Shown: positions 45,281 through 59,330 of the stretch, piece after piece
Layout of the letters: each line of letters opens with the position of its first letter
Numbering within the stretch: the first letter of the stretch is position 1
Program-made: the position numbers and the translations under genes
The notes under the pieces: generated by a model
What the model was told of the DNA's origin: nothing
What the model saw: only the letters and a program-made list of their open reading frames with translations
The model's database searches: none
Source of the DNA: Sphagnum magellanicum
Taxonomy: Eukaryota > Streptophyta > Sphagnopsida > Sphagnales > Sphagnaceae
Length of the DNA: 64,000 nt
Reading direction: 5' to 3'
Assembly (NCBI GenBank): GCA_021904315.1
Contig: CM038915.1
Coordinates: 10,478,001-10,542,000 of the forward strand

Positions 45281-46199
45281 GGAGATAATATATATTGGAG
45301 TTGTTTTGAGTAGTCTTTCATTCTTTCCTTTCATAGTTTTTGAGTGCACATAAAACCTTCAAGCTTTGTTAATTGTTGCAAGCCATAGTTTTGTGATTCT
45401 AGCATTTGTAAGCATACAACCTTTGTAATATTCTTATTAGTTAATACAATTGTTTCATTTCATGAACCTTATTATATCTTTCATTTCTTGATTGTTTTCA
45501 AGTTGTTTCCAATAGCAACAACCTTTATAATTTCATGTATTCCATGTGAGTTAAACACAAACGGGGCTATGGGCTTCACAAAGTTTTACCCCTTTTTTTG
45601 TAGTCACAACCATGGGCGAATGTTGACCTCCATAATTCATCTAATGTTCAAGGTGTCCTTTTCACCAAAAAGGTGTTTGAGTTAATTGTCACATATGTTG
45701 TGCTCAATGTGCATGACATTTAAGTTGTACCTGGTTGGGAGTTCATGGAGCCAACACACATTAATCCACCATTGTCAATTCCCCTTTACAATATATCATT
45801 TGTCCAACCATGTTTCCAATTGGTTTTGTATTAGGTAAAGACTACCTCATCCTCATCATAACTTGTTCCATCATGTGCATTTAAAGACTTCAACTTTTGG
45901 GCTTACAATTTTGCACAATTTCAATCTAAGGTAAGTAATGAATCATGCCAATTGTGCACCAAACACATGTTTTCCAATTCAAGTTATATCCTTGGATGTT
46001 ATTAGCCCAAGTGCATTTATAAGATCTTAAGCCTTCATTCCTTGGGTTGTATCATGGTAAATCAGTTGAAGTGGGCAAACATCACATAACATTAAAACCA
46101 AATCTGGCATACCTTTCAATTAGAAGTTCCTATGTAATTGGGTCATCATAATTAAGGTTGTCACTAGGTTTCCATAATTTTGATCCAACCATCCTACTT
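45281..46199. other. AT-rich DNA, possible eroded C-terminal CACTA sequence
   Basis: On the minus strand it continues from the TNP2 relic, but without a frame that I can follow. Nothing else was recognised. Confidence 0.4.
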
Positions 46200-47600
46200 T
46201 GATAGAGTTTCAGTTTCCCTCCTATGTACCTTCCACTACTCCAATTCAAAAAAATTAAACATTCGTTTGATTTTGTATCTTTTAGCTAGGTCATTGGAAC
46301 AAAGGTGCCTTCCTTCATGTAGAAATTGTTGCCTCGTAGCTCCCTATTGAATAATGTCAACCACCTTTATCTTTGGTGGTGCTAATTGTATCTCACAAAC
46401 ACAATAAAATGTAACAACATTTTTTCTAAATGGATGGTCCATGGGCAACCATCGATGATGTCGATTGCAATATACATGTTTTGATAAAACATTGGATTGA
46501 TGAGATAAGGTAGTTGGGCCACAAATTGGGCATGCATGGTAACCTTTTGTGACTCGACCTACCATAATGCCACAAACATGAAAATCTTGAATGCACCACA
46601 TTAAAATGGCTTTCAACATGAAATGAGAACTTCCATTATAATCGGTAGCATCCCAAACCTCCACCCCATTGTGCCATAGTAATCTAATTTCCTTTAGTAA
46701 GGGCTCTAGGAAGGTGTCCATGTTCTCACTCGTCATTGATTCTTCATTTGGTATAATTAATGATAACATCACAAAATGTTTTTTTGTGGTCAACCACAAA
46801 GGGAGGTTGTAATTCAAAAGTACCATAGGCCAAGTGTTCCAAGTGGAACATTTTTTAGCAAACATGTTAATGACATCTATTGCAAGTCCCAAGTGTATGT
46901 TACGTGACTCCTATGCAAAGTTTGGCCACTTTTCATCAATGAATTGCCATTGCATTGAATTTGTAGCATGTTGAACCAACCTGTCACAACTTTTGTTACT
47001 CACATGCCACATCATTAATGATGTTTGCATTGGTGTGTTGTACATCCTTTTACGCCTTGGGATAAGGGGGAAATGCCTTAAGACCTTTTAGGGGACAAGT
47101 GACTTCCCCACCACCTTGAATTGTGTTGCCCCGCATTTTTGACAACTTTGTTCATTTTCATATTGCCCACAATACAACATGTGCCCCTTTGGGCAAGCAT
47201 GGATAACATCATAGGCTAACCCAAGTTTTTTTTAAATGGATGATGTTTGGTACTCATTTTCAGGAAAGGTATTAGATTGGGGGAAAATGCTCATCTTCAA
47301 CAAATGTAGCATTTCATTGATGAAAGTGTTGTTTGTGCCATGAGTGCAATAACAATTCAAATAAAAAGAGCAATAGTCAAGCTTGAAAGAACCGCTCCTT
47401 CATATAACAGCACTCATGATTCTTCATCAAACATTGAATGGTTTACTTCAAGTGATGGTTCCTTTGGTGCCTTCCCCATGATTTCAATATTTTCTTCAAA
47501 CTTTTCTGAATCGCTCTCTCCATCTAACCCAACACCTAAATTCCCTCTTACATGATCCATGTTTTTACTCCCATGAGTTTTTAGACTTTCATGTGTCCTT
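46200..47600 (-). pseudogene. CACTA (En/Spm) TNP2-type transposase relic
   Basis: The minus strand encodes blocks typical of plant TNP2 transposases (Transposase_21 family). In order they are a Cys pair block CPKGHMLYCG ... CQKCGA (about 47190-47110), KVLRHFPLIPRRKRMYNT (about 47080-47030), LGLAIDVINMF (about 46890), VLLNYNLPLWLTTKKHF, and ILMWCIQDFHVCGIM with TKGYHACPIC (about 46600-46510). Last comes HRRWLP-like HHRWLPMDHPFRKN (about 46450-46410). The frame 46892-46344 is 182 codons open, while upstream parts hold stops and frame changes. No CACTA termini with matching partners were found, so the ends of the element are unknown. Confidence 0.8.
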
Positions 47601-50600
47601 GACATTGGTCCTTTATCTAATCCTATTTCTTCAACCTCTCTTCTCTATTCATCATGCATCATAGCTTTATGTCTTTTGTTCAAATTTTCCAAAGGTCTTA
47701 TAGATCCAATTATTGTTGTCAATGGTTGGTAACCATGTTTAGTTGATATGGGGCTAGGACAATGTTGGTGATGTGACAAACACCATATACCTCATCAATA
47801 TGAACCTAGAAAAACATTTCTATAGTAATGTTTTTTTGTTACTGTATGAATGTTGATGGAAAACAATTTGCACATCATGAACCATAAGTAAAATTATGTT
47901 TCAGTAAGAAAAATAACTTAAAATCTACAGCCTTGCCAAATTAGAGTAGGGCACATTTTGTTTTGGTCTAGGAACTTTTTTAACTTAAGGCAATTTGATG
48001 AGTACCATCATCATAGGTTGCTACACATGTGGGGGGTCCATGGATAAAGCACATTGGATGTATTCGTGGGTTGTCATGGCCTTAATTATTGAGGGTCTAC
48101 ACATGCATGTACACATGGGTTGTGTACATTGGATGTACACAACCCACTTTGATCATACACAACAAAATTGACAATAAAAAAACAAAGAGATCCCAATCAA
48201 ATTGAATATAATTGAAAATTGAACTAGTAATAAAGGTTATTGATATTTTAGTTTGAACATGTTATAAAACAAAAAAGGAGACCCCAACCCTAAAGAAATG
48301 CAAACAAAATCAAGCAACATCTTGAACAACAATGATAATCACAATCATGTTAAATAAATTTTAACATTAAAATGTATGCAAGTTCTCCATGCAATTAATA
48401 AACAAACTGGAACATGTTTCAATTGCAGGGACAAATATGTCTTGTAAAGGAGGCTTAGATACAATGTCTCTAACTAACAAACACTTCAATTACATGGGCA
48501 AAAGATTCAAAACCCTCTACTTCATAGAATGACCATAATGAAGTTGGAGGACTTGACAAAAAACAAGATTGTAGAATGCATTGGCTAACTTGCTTGATAT
48601 ATCATGCATTCTCTTATTCATCAATGCTACCATAACTTTGTCTTTCTCCAACCCATTGATTTGATGCATGCTCCAATGATGTATTTGCACTTCCTCCTTC
48701 AATGAAGATATGTTGGCCAAGAAAGAAGGTATTAAAGGTTGTGTGATACAGTAAGGCTTTTAAATTCCTATATCCAATTGTACAAGTTTGTTTGTCCCCA
48801 ATTCTATTATAAACAACAATAAATTCTTGTACACATAAAAATTAGAAACATTGAATAAATGTGTCAAAAGTTCATAATATATCACACTTGACATTTGTGG
48901 ACAACATTCCAAAAAACAAGTGCTCATAACAATGTTGGGTCAAAACAATGCAAGTTTTACCAATGGTCCACTGTGGATGTTCTTACGTCAATACTCAAAT
49001 ATGAGGTTTTAATGGTAAAAATTCACTCTTGTCAAATTGAAGAATGTAATTGACCAACTTGAAATGGTGTGTGCATTGATGACCTCAATTTCATATAGAA
49101 GCCATGTCCTGTTGGCTACTTAATTTGACCTTCCCCTTGGCTTTGTGCTTTGGCACTATTGCTTCTATTTGACATGGAAACCCAATGATAAGCACATCCA
49201 CATTCCTAACAATATTGTAGGTCATTCATGTAACATTTCCTAAACTGAAAAAACCTATTAAATACTCACACTTGCAAGTAAAAAAGACTAGAAGAAATAT
49301 TGATTAAAGAAATAAAAATTCCCCCCAACTCATTCATAAGAACAAAAGAAACTTAGGTCTCTAGCTTAAGTAATTAGCAATAGAAAGTGTAACCTTCAAT
49401 AAAGTGTAAACCTTCACAAACATTACTAGGCAATAGATTGATGATGATGGAAAAGGGGATCTCTAATGTGTACTTACATAATCAATTTATACCTAAAAAA
49501 ACATGAGACTTTTGGGCAAGGGATTTGCACAATTTTCTAATAGAAAGGATTTTGGTTTCATTGTTTTGAAAACCTATTACAAGCTTTGCTTGATTGTTCA
49601 AACTTTAAGATACATGGAACTAGAGAGACAAAAGAGACAAAAACATGGAAAGAGACATAAACTTGGTTAAGACAACATGTAAGGCCCCATCACCACACTG
49701 CATATGGATGTGGATGTGTTTGTTGTGGATCCAAATGTTATTTTTGGCTGCAGCAAAAAATATAATGTGGAGCAAGAAGAAGTTGGTACGAATGCTCCAA
49801 TAGCACTTGTTGTTAGGCATGGTAACACTTGTGCCCAATAACCATATCTAAAAGTTTTTTTTCTATCACAACAAGCTTATGAGGAACATTAGTCCTCCTC
49901 TACTGTTGTCATTATAATTTTGCAAGTGATTTTTTTTAGTTGTGAAAAAAAATTCTCACTTCATTTCCCACACCATAACATTTGCTAATTAATGTCAAAG
50001 TGAAACTTGTGCTATTATAACACTTGTCCATCAAAAACACATGTACAAAACAAAGGGATTGTTAAACTCCCCACAATCATCATATAACTATAAGAAAACA
50101 TATGAGCATTATGCTACACTAGTGAGAAGAAAAAATTATTGATTCACCTCCTTCATAATTGGATTTAGCCATTGGTTTCACATGATCAACTAATAAAATA
50201 GTCTAGTACCTACAATTCTAACAATTATGATGAAAAATTTCATAATCAAAGGTGCAAGTTCCATCTTTTAATCTTCATTTTCCATCGTAGTCCTCATCCC
50301 TCAACCCTTAAATTTATGATAGAGATGTGTCCTCATGAGAGGGAAAATCTTGCTTTAAACACCACATTGAAGTTCTCAAACACACATTGTGTGTCCAAGG
50401 GCACAACTTTGGCATTCTTCATGGTTTTATCATTATATATTGTTAGGAATATAATGCTTAGCAAATAGGGAGTAGTGTGCAGTTGTAGAAGTTTCGGTAA
50501 GTACCATGTTGAAACCATGCAGTTCGTTTTCCGAATTGAACTATACTTGACCCAGGGAAAACATGTTGATGATATTTAGTAAAAACTACTAGGTTTGGTT

Positions 50601-51010
50601 GTCAACACATTTACCTGTCAAACTCAAGGACCTATTGGAACAATGTAGGTGTAGTGATATGAAGGTTTGAGGAGGCAAGGGAAGGGAATAATAGAGAGAT
50701 AAGGGGAGGCAAATAATGGTCTTTACAAAAGCAACCTAAGATGATGGCATTCATGTACTTAGACTTGTGAATACACACTACATTGAATTCTCATGATCAT
50801 GAAGGTGTTTTTTGTATGAATGTTCCATCTCTTACAATGTTTATTAACAATAGTTGCAACATATAACATGTATTTACTATTCGGGTACATGGTATCACAT
50901 GTAGTTTGGTAGACAAGAACCCAACAATGATGCACATCCAATTCACCTCAAAATCATTGCTAACGTTTGGCAACCATGTTGGGGATAACTAACTTAAGAA
51001 ACAAAAGTTC
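47601..51010. other. AT-rich DNA, no gene recognised
   Basis: It may include the 5' part and subterminal DNA of the CACTA relic, but no frame on either strand shows a recognisable domain. No tandem structure was noticed. Confidence 0.45.
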
Positions 51011-51013
51011 ACC

Positions 51014-52670
51014 ATGGAACATATAAAAATATATGTCATAAATGTAGGATTTTATATTGTGTATATTTTGAGCAAATGGATACAATTACAATATGGAGGC
51101 AAACATTATTCTAATTTAAAATCCTTTCAAGTTAATCAACCTAATCATATATTAGAAGATATGTTGATAAAAGGTACCAACTATGTCCAAGATTTTCTTG
51201 AATTATTCTCAGAGGTTGAACAATACCATGCAAGAGAGATATGTTTAAGAGAATAATATATTTGTCAACTCAAAAATGGTATAGAAACATGATAAGAGGG
51301 CATAATCTTATTCCCTAGGAAAGAAATTCATTACCAATAGTGGAGGCAAAACAATTGCTCGAAGAGTATTGTAAGTATGGGTGGACATTACAAGCATATT
51401 TATATACCCCAAGACCATCTTAACAAAAAAATGATTTGAATGAATTTATTGATAGGTTTAAATTATTACAGATAGGTATTCAAGAGTTCATTTTACAAAA
51501 AATACATGGAAAAATAATTGTATGGTCATTACAAAATTATATTCTATACATTGATAGTGCAAAATTATGTCAATATCGAAAATGGCTGTATGTAATGGTT
51601 TGTGTTCTTATTTTAACAAAAGTGGACAAAATAATAACAACTAATCATATTGTAAGTATGAGAGATGAAAAAAAAAAATTAACCAAATATTAAAGCATTA
51701 ATTAAATGGTGGATACCTCTTGATTTGTTACAATTATGGTGTAGATGGATCGAGGATTTAGTAGCTTATAGCTATGGAAATGAATCATATTGTTCTCAAA
51801 AATAATCCATTGAAGAAAAGCAAATACCATTGTTATTAATATAAATGACTAAAAAAACGCTTGTAGAAGTATATGAAATTGATTTAGAGTTTTGCTATTT
51901 GCATCTTTTAATATTTTTTTTCCATGTGGATTTAAGGATTTTTATGGAATCTATCCACTTAAGAAATAAGGGGTAACTTGTTTAAAAATGATTGTAGAAA
52001 AAGAAAAATACATTATCATGTACTCTAATTTCTTCAATTATTATGAGCAAAGTATGGCAAAGTCAAAATTAATAGTAAATTACTATAATAATATCCATCA
52101 AGGTTGGCATGAGTGATGGTGAACAATGTCTATAGGGAGAAGGAAAATTAAAAGAGGTTAGTACCATAGACATGGTTCAAAGAAGATTACATCAATTAAG
52201 TAATTTTGGATGGTCTATAGCAGAATACCTTTACACACCTCAAATAATACTAGAAGAAGAAACATGGATCAATCTTATGGAATTTTTTTGGGAATTTTCA
52301 CAAAATGTTCAAGTGTCAATCATAAAAACATTATAGGAGAATATGAAAACATGGTGTATTCAACATAAATAATTAATTATAGATGCATTTGAATTAACAA
52401 AGTATAGACAATGGCTTCCTATTCTAGTATGTTTATTCATATTACTGAAAATTGAAAATGTTTATACAACATATCATGTTATTAAACTATTAGATCGTAG
52501 GGAATTTGACAACGTAAACATCAATGTTCTAATTGAAAAATGGATGCTATGTGATGCATTATGAGTACTTGGAAGAAATGAAGGGGAATATTGTTTAAAA
52601 ACAAGGGGAAATAAAACATATTATTCAAAAAAAAATGGGCATATTGTGTTAATCCCTACTCTACTTATTC
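51014..52670 (+). mobile_element. extra 5' coding region of the second gypsy element, with an internal duplication
   Basis: Two related modules of perhaps 130-150 residues lie near 51350-51800 and 52165-52620. Both contain a GW...AYLYTP-like block, then an F..F segment, then a YR.WL....LI...K block followed by TT.H. No family was recognised. Some plant gypsy lineages (such as the Tat/Ogre group) carry an extra frame upstream of gag, so this may be one. Strongly decayed. Confidence 0.4.
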
Positions 52671-53359
52671 CACCTTTAACAAAAAAACATCCATAACCAA
52701 AAATATGAAGGATAGAAAGGGTAGAAGGTACACATTCATGGGAACCCGTGACAAACAAAAAGAAAAGTTGAGAGCAAGCTAATGTAAAGAGGAATCTAAG
52801 AAGAGAAATGAAGGAAGATCTTAGGAATGTTGAATTATGGGTTAAGCATTTTGATACTTATAATCGATGGAGAGAGTTAGGCATTTTGGGTAGCAAGACA
52901 AAAGATGAGCTTCAAGAACTGTTGCTTCAAGAAACATTTATACTTGTTGCACAAATGGTTACAGAGTGAAGTTTATTACCAATGACATTGATGCACAATC
53001 CACAACATCAACTACACTTGAGGAATGTGATGAAGCAGAAACATCAAAATGGCAGGAAGGAGAAACTCAATCCTGGCCAGAATTTCTCATATTTGAACAG
53101 AAGCCTACCGAAATAGGAATATAATCTTTACAACCAACACAAGGATTCCTCACTCTAACAAAATATCTACAAACAAACATATTCAATATTAAAGTCAAAG
53201 AAGAATCAATTTCACAAAAGGATAATAATGCAACATAAAAAAAAATCAATACGATAAGAAATCCATTGTTTGAAGCAATTGAACAACAACCACTATAGTC
53301 GGACATACCAACATTTGTTGCACAACAAACCAATTTATTTTCTCAATTCACAACAGTTG

Positions 53360-54500
53360 TCATTCCTATGCCTCCAACAATGGCAATAATGGCGGCAAAT
53401 GTATTATGAATACCATTACCCAAGTTTCTTGATGGTGATGATGTAATAATTCACATTGGAACATTAGCCAAAGTATGTGTAACAAATGGTGAGGATATTA
53501 ATGCACATAAATTACAATATTTTCTTACAACATTAAAAGTGCAAGTTGGTTTACTTGATATGAGATAACAAACCTTGCTACAACCTAGGGAGAGGTTTAG
53601 CGTGCATTTATTTCAAGATTTAATGATGTGTGCAGTGAAAGACAAGCCATAGTAGCTTTAAGGGAAGATGAAGCACTGGAAACATGAAACACTAGAAGAT
53701 TATTACAATAGATTTTTACAATTATGTGTTATTATACCACAACAACCAAATGACATATATCTACGAAAGACCTTTAGGGGAGGATTAAGAAATAAGTTAA
53801 AATTAGCCAGTATTGGAATGCCCATGCAACAATTATTGAAGTTACTAATTCGACAAGAGAAATTGAAGAAGAGGTGCTTACACCATGCAAGAGTAGATGA
53901 TCTCAACCATTGTTGGACAATGATGATTCAAATGAGGAATCAACTGAAGATGTACGAAAGAAGGAAAGAAGGAAAAATCACAAAGAACAAGATGACAAAT
54001 ATCAACAAGGTGTATTCTGTAAAAAATGTCATAATGAAGGGTGTTTGACAAAGGAATGCAAACTTATGTAGAAAATTTGCAACATCTGTTGAAGACAAGG
54101 GCGTGAAGCCAATGACTATTCGTTGAAGGAGTTAGGAGGACAATATGTTCAAAAGGACATTCCAGTCAATGTAGTGTAATTGGAGGCACCAACTAAACAT
54201 GTTAAACAAGAACAAAACTTTCGACAGTTAGATAATAATCCAAATTATGATAGCCGAACAACAAAGAGTTAGGGATGGCGAAATAACCAACAAGGAAGGA
54301 ATCAAGGATGGAAAAATAATTGAAGGCATTGACAAGATAAAGATGGCCAATCTAACTAAAATGGGTATAACCGAAATGGTGGAAATTGACGAAGAGATAT
54401 GAAGTGTTTTTGTTGTCAAAAAAAAGGACATCAAAGGAATGATTGTCCATTATGGAATCAACATTTAAAACATGAGGATAAGAATTTTTAGCCCAAGGTT
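53360..54500 (+). mobile_element. gag region of the second gypsy element
   Basis: A capsid-like stretch with ETLEDYYNRFLQLC and FRGGLRNKLKLAS lies near 53690-53810. A CX2CX4HX4C zinc knuckle (KCFCCQKKGHQRNDCP) lies near 54400-54450, with a second Cys/His cluster shortly after. A fossil. Confidence 0.65.
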
Positions 54501-55084
54501 GGGGTCAATGTTGTTATTGTGGAATAATGTATACCCATTATACTAGCATTTGTAACCATTCAAAATCAATGATTGAAGGAACCTCAAGAGGAAAATATCA
54601 TTAATGAAAATAATCCCACAAAAGGGAGAAGAATGAAGTGGGATTAGGAGAAAACAATACATTAAAAACTAGTAGGTGAAATATAACAAATATAAGCTAA
54701 GATGGATGTTCTAGTACCACTCTATCCAGATATTTCAAAGGATATTACAAATAGACCATAATAAGATTGGGAAGCTCTACCCTACCATGAAGAAAGTAAA
54801 GAGAAGGAATCATGTGATGATACATGAATAAAGATAACCAAGAAAAGTGAACAACAATTGGGCGTTAAGGAAAATGTAAGTATTCCTGAAGGGAAGTTAA
54901 AAGGAGTGTTATATGATCAAATTTTTAATATGAAAATGGAGGTTAAATTGGGACAATTGATCAAATTTTATCCCTAATTACGAAAAATATTAGCAAAATT
55001 CTTCTTAAGGATGTAAAATAAACATATAACAGATGTGTGCAAAATTGGCACACATCACAAAAATGATTTTGATGAAATTATGCT

Positions 55085-55240
55085 CATTGTACAAGTATCC
55101 ATTCACTATTACAAAATGTGGGTGCAGTTCACTAGTCCTCGTTCATTAAACCAGTGAATTCACTACTTCTTCACTGGTCTTCATTCACTACAACTAGTGA
55201 ATTCATTCAAAATCCATTAAAAATCACTTGGCATATAGGG
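55085..55240 (+). repeat. small foldback-like insertion inside the second gypsy element
   Basis: About 150 bp with TTCACTA(G/C)-type motifs in both orientations (AGTTCACTAGTCC, CCAGTGAATTCACT, CACTGGTC, CTAGTGAATTCATT) interrupts the coding-like DNA between gag and protease. It looks MITE-like. Exact ends and target duplication are not clear. Confidence 0.4.
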
Positions 55241-55999
55241 ACACCTTTTTGTTGTAATGATTGGAAGTTGTGAAATCATGGATGTTCTTGGATGGTGGAT
55301 TTGGAATAAATATTATTTCTGAACATTGACAAAGGAAATTAGGCTTGAAAAAACTTCAATTAGTGCCATTTATGGTAAGGATGGCAGATCAAAGGAAGGT
55401 ACAACTAGTAAGGTTGATACACAACCTCAAAATCAACTTAGCTGGATGTACATTTAAAATCTCAGTTACAGTGTTGTAGATGGAAGATACTCCAGAGGCT
55501 TATTCAATGTCATTGGGAAGACCATGGTTTGAGCAAGCTAAGATTCATCATGATTGGGGTAATAACACCTTAACAATCACTGTTGATACCAAAACAATAA
55601 CATTGGGTACAAAGAAATGAATAATGGTACATCCTTCCCAAAGACCTTGCAATTTAAATGATATATGATTGGGAAAGGGGATTGACAGATAGAGATGAAA
55701 AACGTTTATACCATGTTGTACCAAAGTTGTAGCTTATTGGCAAGGTAAGTCTAGAAGAATTAAAATTCCTACTCGAAGTATACGCAAGGATGGTGCAACT
55801 TGAAAAAAATGTTAATTATTCTTCCTAGTATCATCAACATGAACTTGGAGAAAAATTAATCCTTAATGAATCTATTACAATTAAAAACTAACAAATTACA
55901 AGATGGATGCTTACTATTGATGAATAGTTGGGCAAATTAAATTTGGGCACTAGTGAAAAACCTCGCATTGTACTTGTAAATGTTACCTTATTTAAATAG

Positions 56000-56880
56000 T
56001 TCCAAATGGAAGTTAAAAATTTGTTAATAGAGTTTAAGGATGCATTTGCATGGAGTTATAAGGAACTAAAGGGAATTCCTAGATCAATTTGCAAACACAA
56101 AATCAAATTGATTGCCAATGCATGCCCAATCAAACGATGACCTTATCGAATGAATCCTAATTATGTTCAAAGAGTAAAAGAAGGCCTCGATAAACTATTA
56201 GATGCACAATTTATCTTCCCTATTAAAACTACCCAATGGTTATCTCCATTGGTAATTGTACCAAAGAAAAATGGTAAATTAAACATTTATGTGGACTACC
56301 GAAAATTGAATTCACAAACCAAGAAGGATCCATTTCCATTACCCTTTTTGGATTTAGTATTAGATATAGTGGTTAGACATGAGATGTACTCCTTTATGGA
56401 TGGGTACAGCTGTTACAATCAAGTAAAAATGGTGAAAAAAGACAAAGAGAAGACATCATTTATCTTTGAATGGGGAGCATATGCCTATAACGTTATGCCA
56501 TTAGATTATGTAACGCTTTAACTACTTTTCAAAAAGTGGTTACCAAAACTTTCCAAGAATATTCATGCAAGTATTTCTAGATGATTTAAGTGTCTACGAA
56601 CAAAATATAGAACATTTGAATCATCTTAAGAAATGTATGACTCAATGTAGAAACAATCGCATAAGTCTCAATCGAAAAAAATGTTCATTTTGTGTGAATT
56701 TGAAAGTAATACTAGGGCACATTGTTTGTGAAGATGGACTATTGGTAGACCTTAGGAAAATAAATATCATCATAGAGTTGCCTACCCCAACAAATGTGAA
56801 AAAATTGAAAAGATTTATAGGGGTAGCAGGTTTTTATTGACATTATTTCAAAAAAATTGTCGTTAAGGCTACCCTAATGT
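56000..56880 (+). mobile_element. reverse transcriptase region of the second gypsy element
   Basis: Blocks typical of Ty3/gypsy are present: WLSPLVIVPKKNGKL (about 56240), DYRKLNSQTKKDPFPLPF (about 56300), YSCYNQV (about 56410), a FLDDL polymerase block (about 56575) and KLKRFIGVAGFY (about 56800). Clearly recognisable, but decayed. Confidence 0.85.
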
Positions 56881-57470
56881 GCAAACTTTTGAAGGACACA
56901 CAATATTGGTGGGATAATGCATGCGAAGAATCCTTCCAATGGACGAAAACATCCTTGACTACATTACCAATACTCATTGTCCTTGACTGGACAAAATAAT
57001 TTCATGTTCGCACAAATGCATCAAATTATGCTATTGGAACAATGTTAATTCAAAACCCTAACAATACCATTGATAAACCAATTTATTATGACAGTTGATG
57101 GGTGATTTAAGCCGAGAAGAATTGTTCAACCACAGAGAAGGAAACTCTTGCAATGATTTATGCCATTAAAAAAATTTGTCATTATATGTTGGGAAATAGC
57201 TTTACTTTCTTTGTAGACCATCAAGCTTTGATTACTTGGTCAACAAACCAATTATAACCGGACAAATAGCACGATGGCTATTATTATTGCAAGAATTTAA
57301 TTTCAAAGTAATTTATAAACCAGGAAATGTGCATTTCATACCAAACCAATTATTGCATACTACAAATGGCAAACCTACCATTAGTGTGGAGGATCAATTA
57401 CTAGATGTTATTATTTTCTTATTAACTATTGATTGGTATACACCAATTAGAGTATCTTCGTAAAGCTAAT
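56881..57470 (+). mobile_element. RNase H region of the second gypsy element
   Basis: It follows reverse transcriptase, with a block near 57000 resembling the first RNase H motif and, near 57240-57340, ARWLLLLQEFNFKVIYKPG, the typical end of the Ty3/gypsy RNase H region. Decayed. Confidence 0.7.
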
Positions 57471-58480
57471 TTTGAAAAATGATGTTCTTTAGGAGGAGCG
57501 AAAATGTCTCACCATAAAGTCAAGACCATATACATTTTATGGAGGAAAACTATACAAATTAGAAGCAAATGGCATCCTTTGATAGTGTCTTTCACCTATC
57601 GAAACACATGTTGTCCTTACCAAACTTCATGAAAGACCGATAGGACGACATTATGGTATAAGCACAACTATTAAAAAAATATTAACAATGGGTTATTGGT
57701 GGCTGACAATTCAACAAGATGTGGCATAATTATGCCAGCCCTATGATATTTATCAACGATTAACACCTATGTATAGAAGTGCTAAGGGTCCACTCCAACT
57801 AGTCCTTGCTTTTGAACCATTTATGAAATGGGGGTTGGATCACACGGGACCAATCAAACTTGTAGCACATTATACTAAAAATCAATATATTATAGTTGCT
57901 ACAAATTACACAACAAAGTGGGTGGAAGCAAAGTGTTATGAGATAGTACAACCAAGAGCACTACAGAGTTCCTCTATGAAAACATTATTACAGATTCAAT
58001 TATCCTACCCACTTGGTTAATGATCAAGGAAGCAATTTTATAAATAGTTCGATTGAATTATTAATGCAAGAATTTATGATCACACATTATCAATCCACCA
58101 GTTATTACCCTCAAGGAAATGGTCAAGTAGAAGCCACCCATAAAATGTTAAAAATAATATTAACTAAGTTAATGAATTCTAACTGAAATGATTGGGATAT
58201 AATATTGCCTACTGCATTATGGGCCTACCAAACTGCATATAAAGTCTCCACATAACATACACCATATGAGCTCGTATATGGGTTGATGCCATTATTACCT
58301 ATCAATTTGATAATTCCAACCAATCGAACACTTGTTGAAAAAGATGGAAGTTGGATGAATGCATTGTTAATATGAATGGAAGATTTGGTTATGCTTGATG
58401 AAAAAACAATTATAACAAGAGAAAACATTGATTACATCCAAATAATAAGAAAGCATTAGAGGGATGATGAAAAACATTTA
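57471..58480 (+). mobile_element. integrase region of the second gypsy element
   Basis: A zinc-binding region near 57600-57760 is followed by the catalytic core beginning [10 protein letters not shown] (about 57830) with [11 protein letters not shown]. The YYPQGNGQVEA block follows near 58105. Good Ty3/gypsy integrase signatures in a decayed copy. Confidence 0.8.
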
Positions 58481-58683
58481 AAATGATTTGAAGATGGAGA
58501 TTTAGTGTTATGGCTTCCAAAGGATCCCAAAATAAATGAGGGAATTTTTTTTTCCCATGGACTAGCCCATTTCAAGTAAAGAAGGCCTTCAATAATAACA
58601 TTGTACAATTAAGCACATTAAGTGATGAAGATATAACATTGGTTAATGTCAATAAATTAAAAGCTTACTGAAATCCAATCATT

Positions 58684-59330
58684 ATGGTTGTTGTAATCAA
58701 AATAATCACCCAAGATGAAAATATAATCTTACCAAATATAATACTAAGAAGAATAATTGGTGAAAGGATGCAAATTTATCATTGGTTCAAATTCAACGAA
58801 CAAAAAGTTGAGTCACATCACAATAAAAATTATGGCATGGAAATTATTACACCATTACCTAAAAAGTGGATTAATAATCATAAACACCAAACATGTGACA
58901 CAACCACTCATTATGACACAGTAGATAATGTAATTTGCAAGATAGGAATAATTACGACTTATAACCTTTATGGTTGTCGGTTTTGTACCTAACTCATCAA
59001 GAAAATAATTACTTATGGTATTTGCAGCAACAGTTTCAATGTCATGGAAAGCTATTACCTAAAGAATTTTTTGTAACAAAAAACTAGAATGAATGTATGG
59101 TGGAAGCAAACTTGGATGACCTCAAGGTCGATTGTTTTGCAAAACAAAAGAAAAATCTAGCGAAAGATCAAGGAATTTCTATAGTAGTGAGAGGGAAAGA
59201 AGGAAAGGAAAGTGGTGCAAAGAGCAAAAGAGAACAACCAGTGTACAACCTGTCTTCAAAAAAACTATGGTCGTCTTCAAATACAAAGTTGGAGTGGGAG
59301 ATAGAGCAACAGACACCTAGCAATTTAGAC
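58684..59330 (+). mobile_element. coding-like DNA downstream of integrase
   Basis: Two open stretches, one of about 100 codons from 58684 and a basic one near 59100-59370, follow the integrase on the same strand. No domain was recognised. They may be the 3' end of the retroelement or a separate old sequence. Confidence 0.3.
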
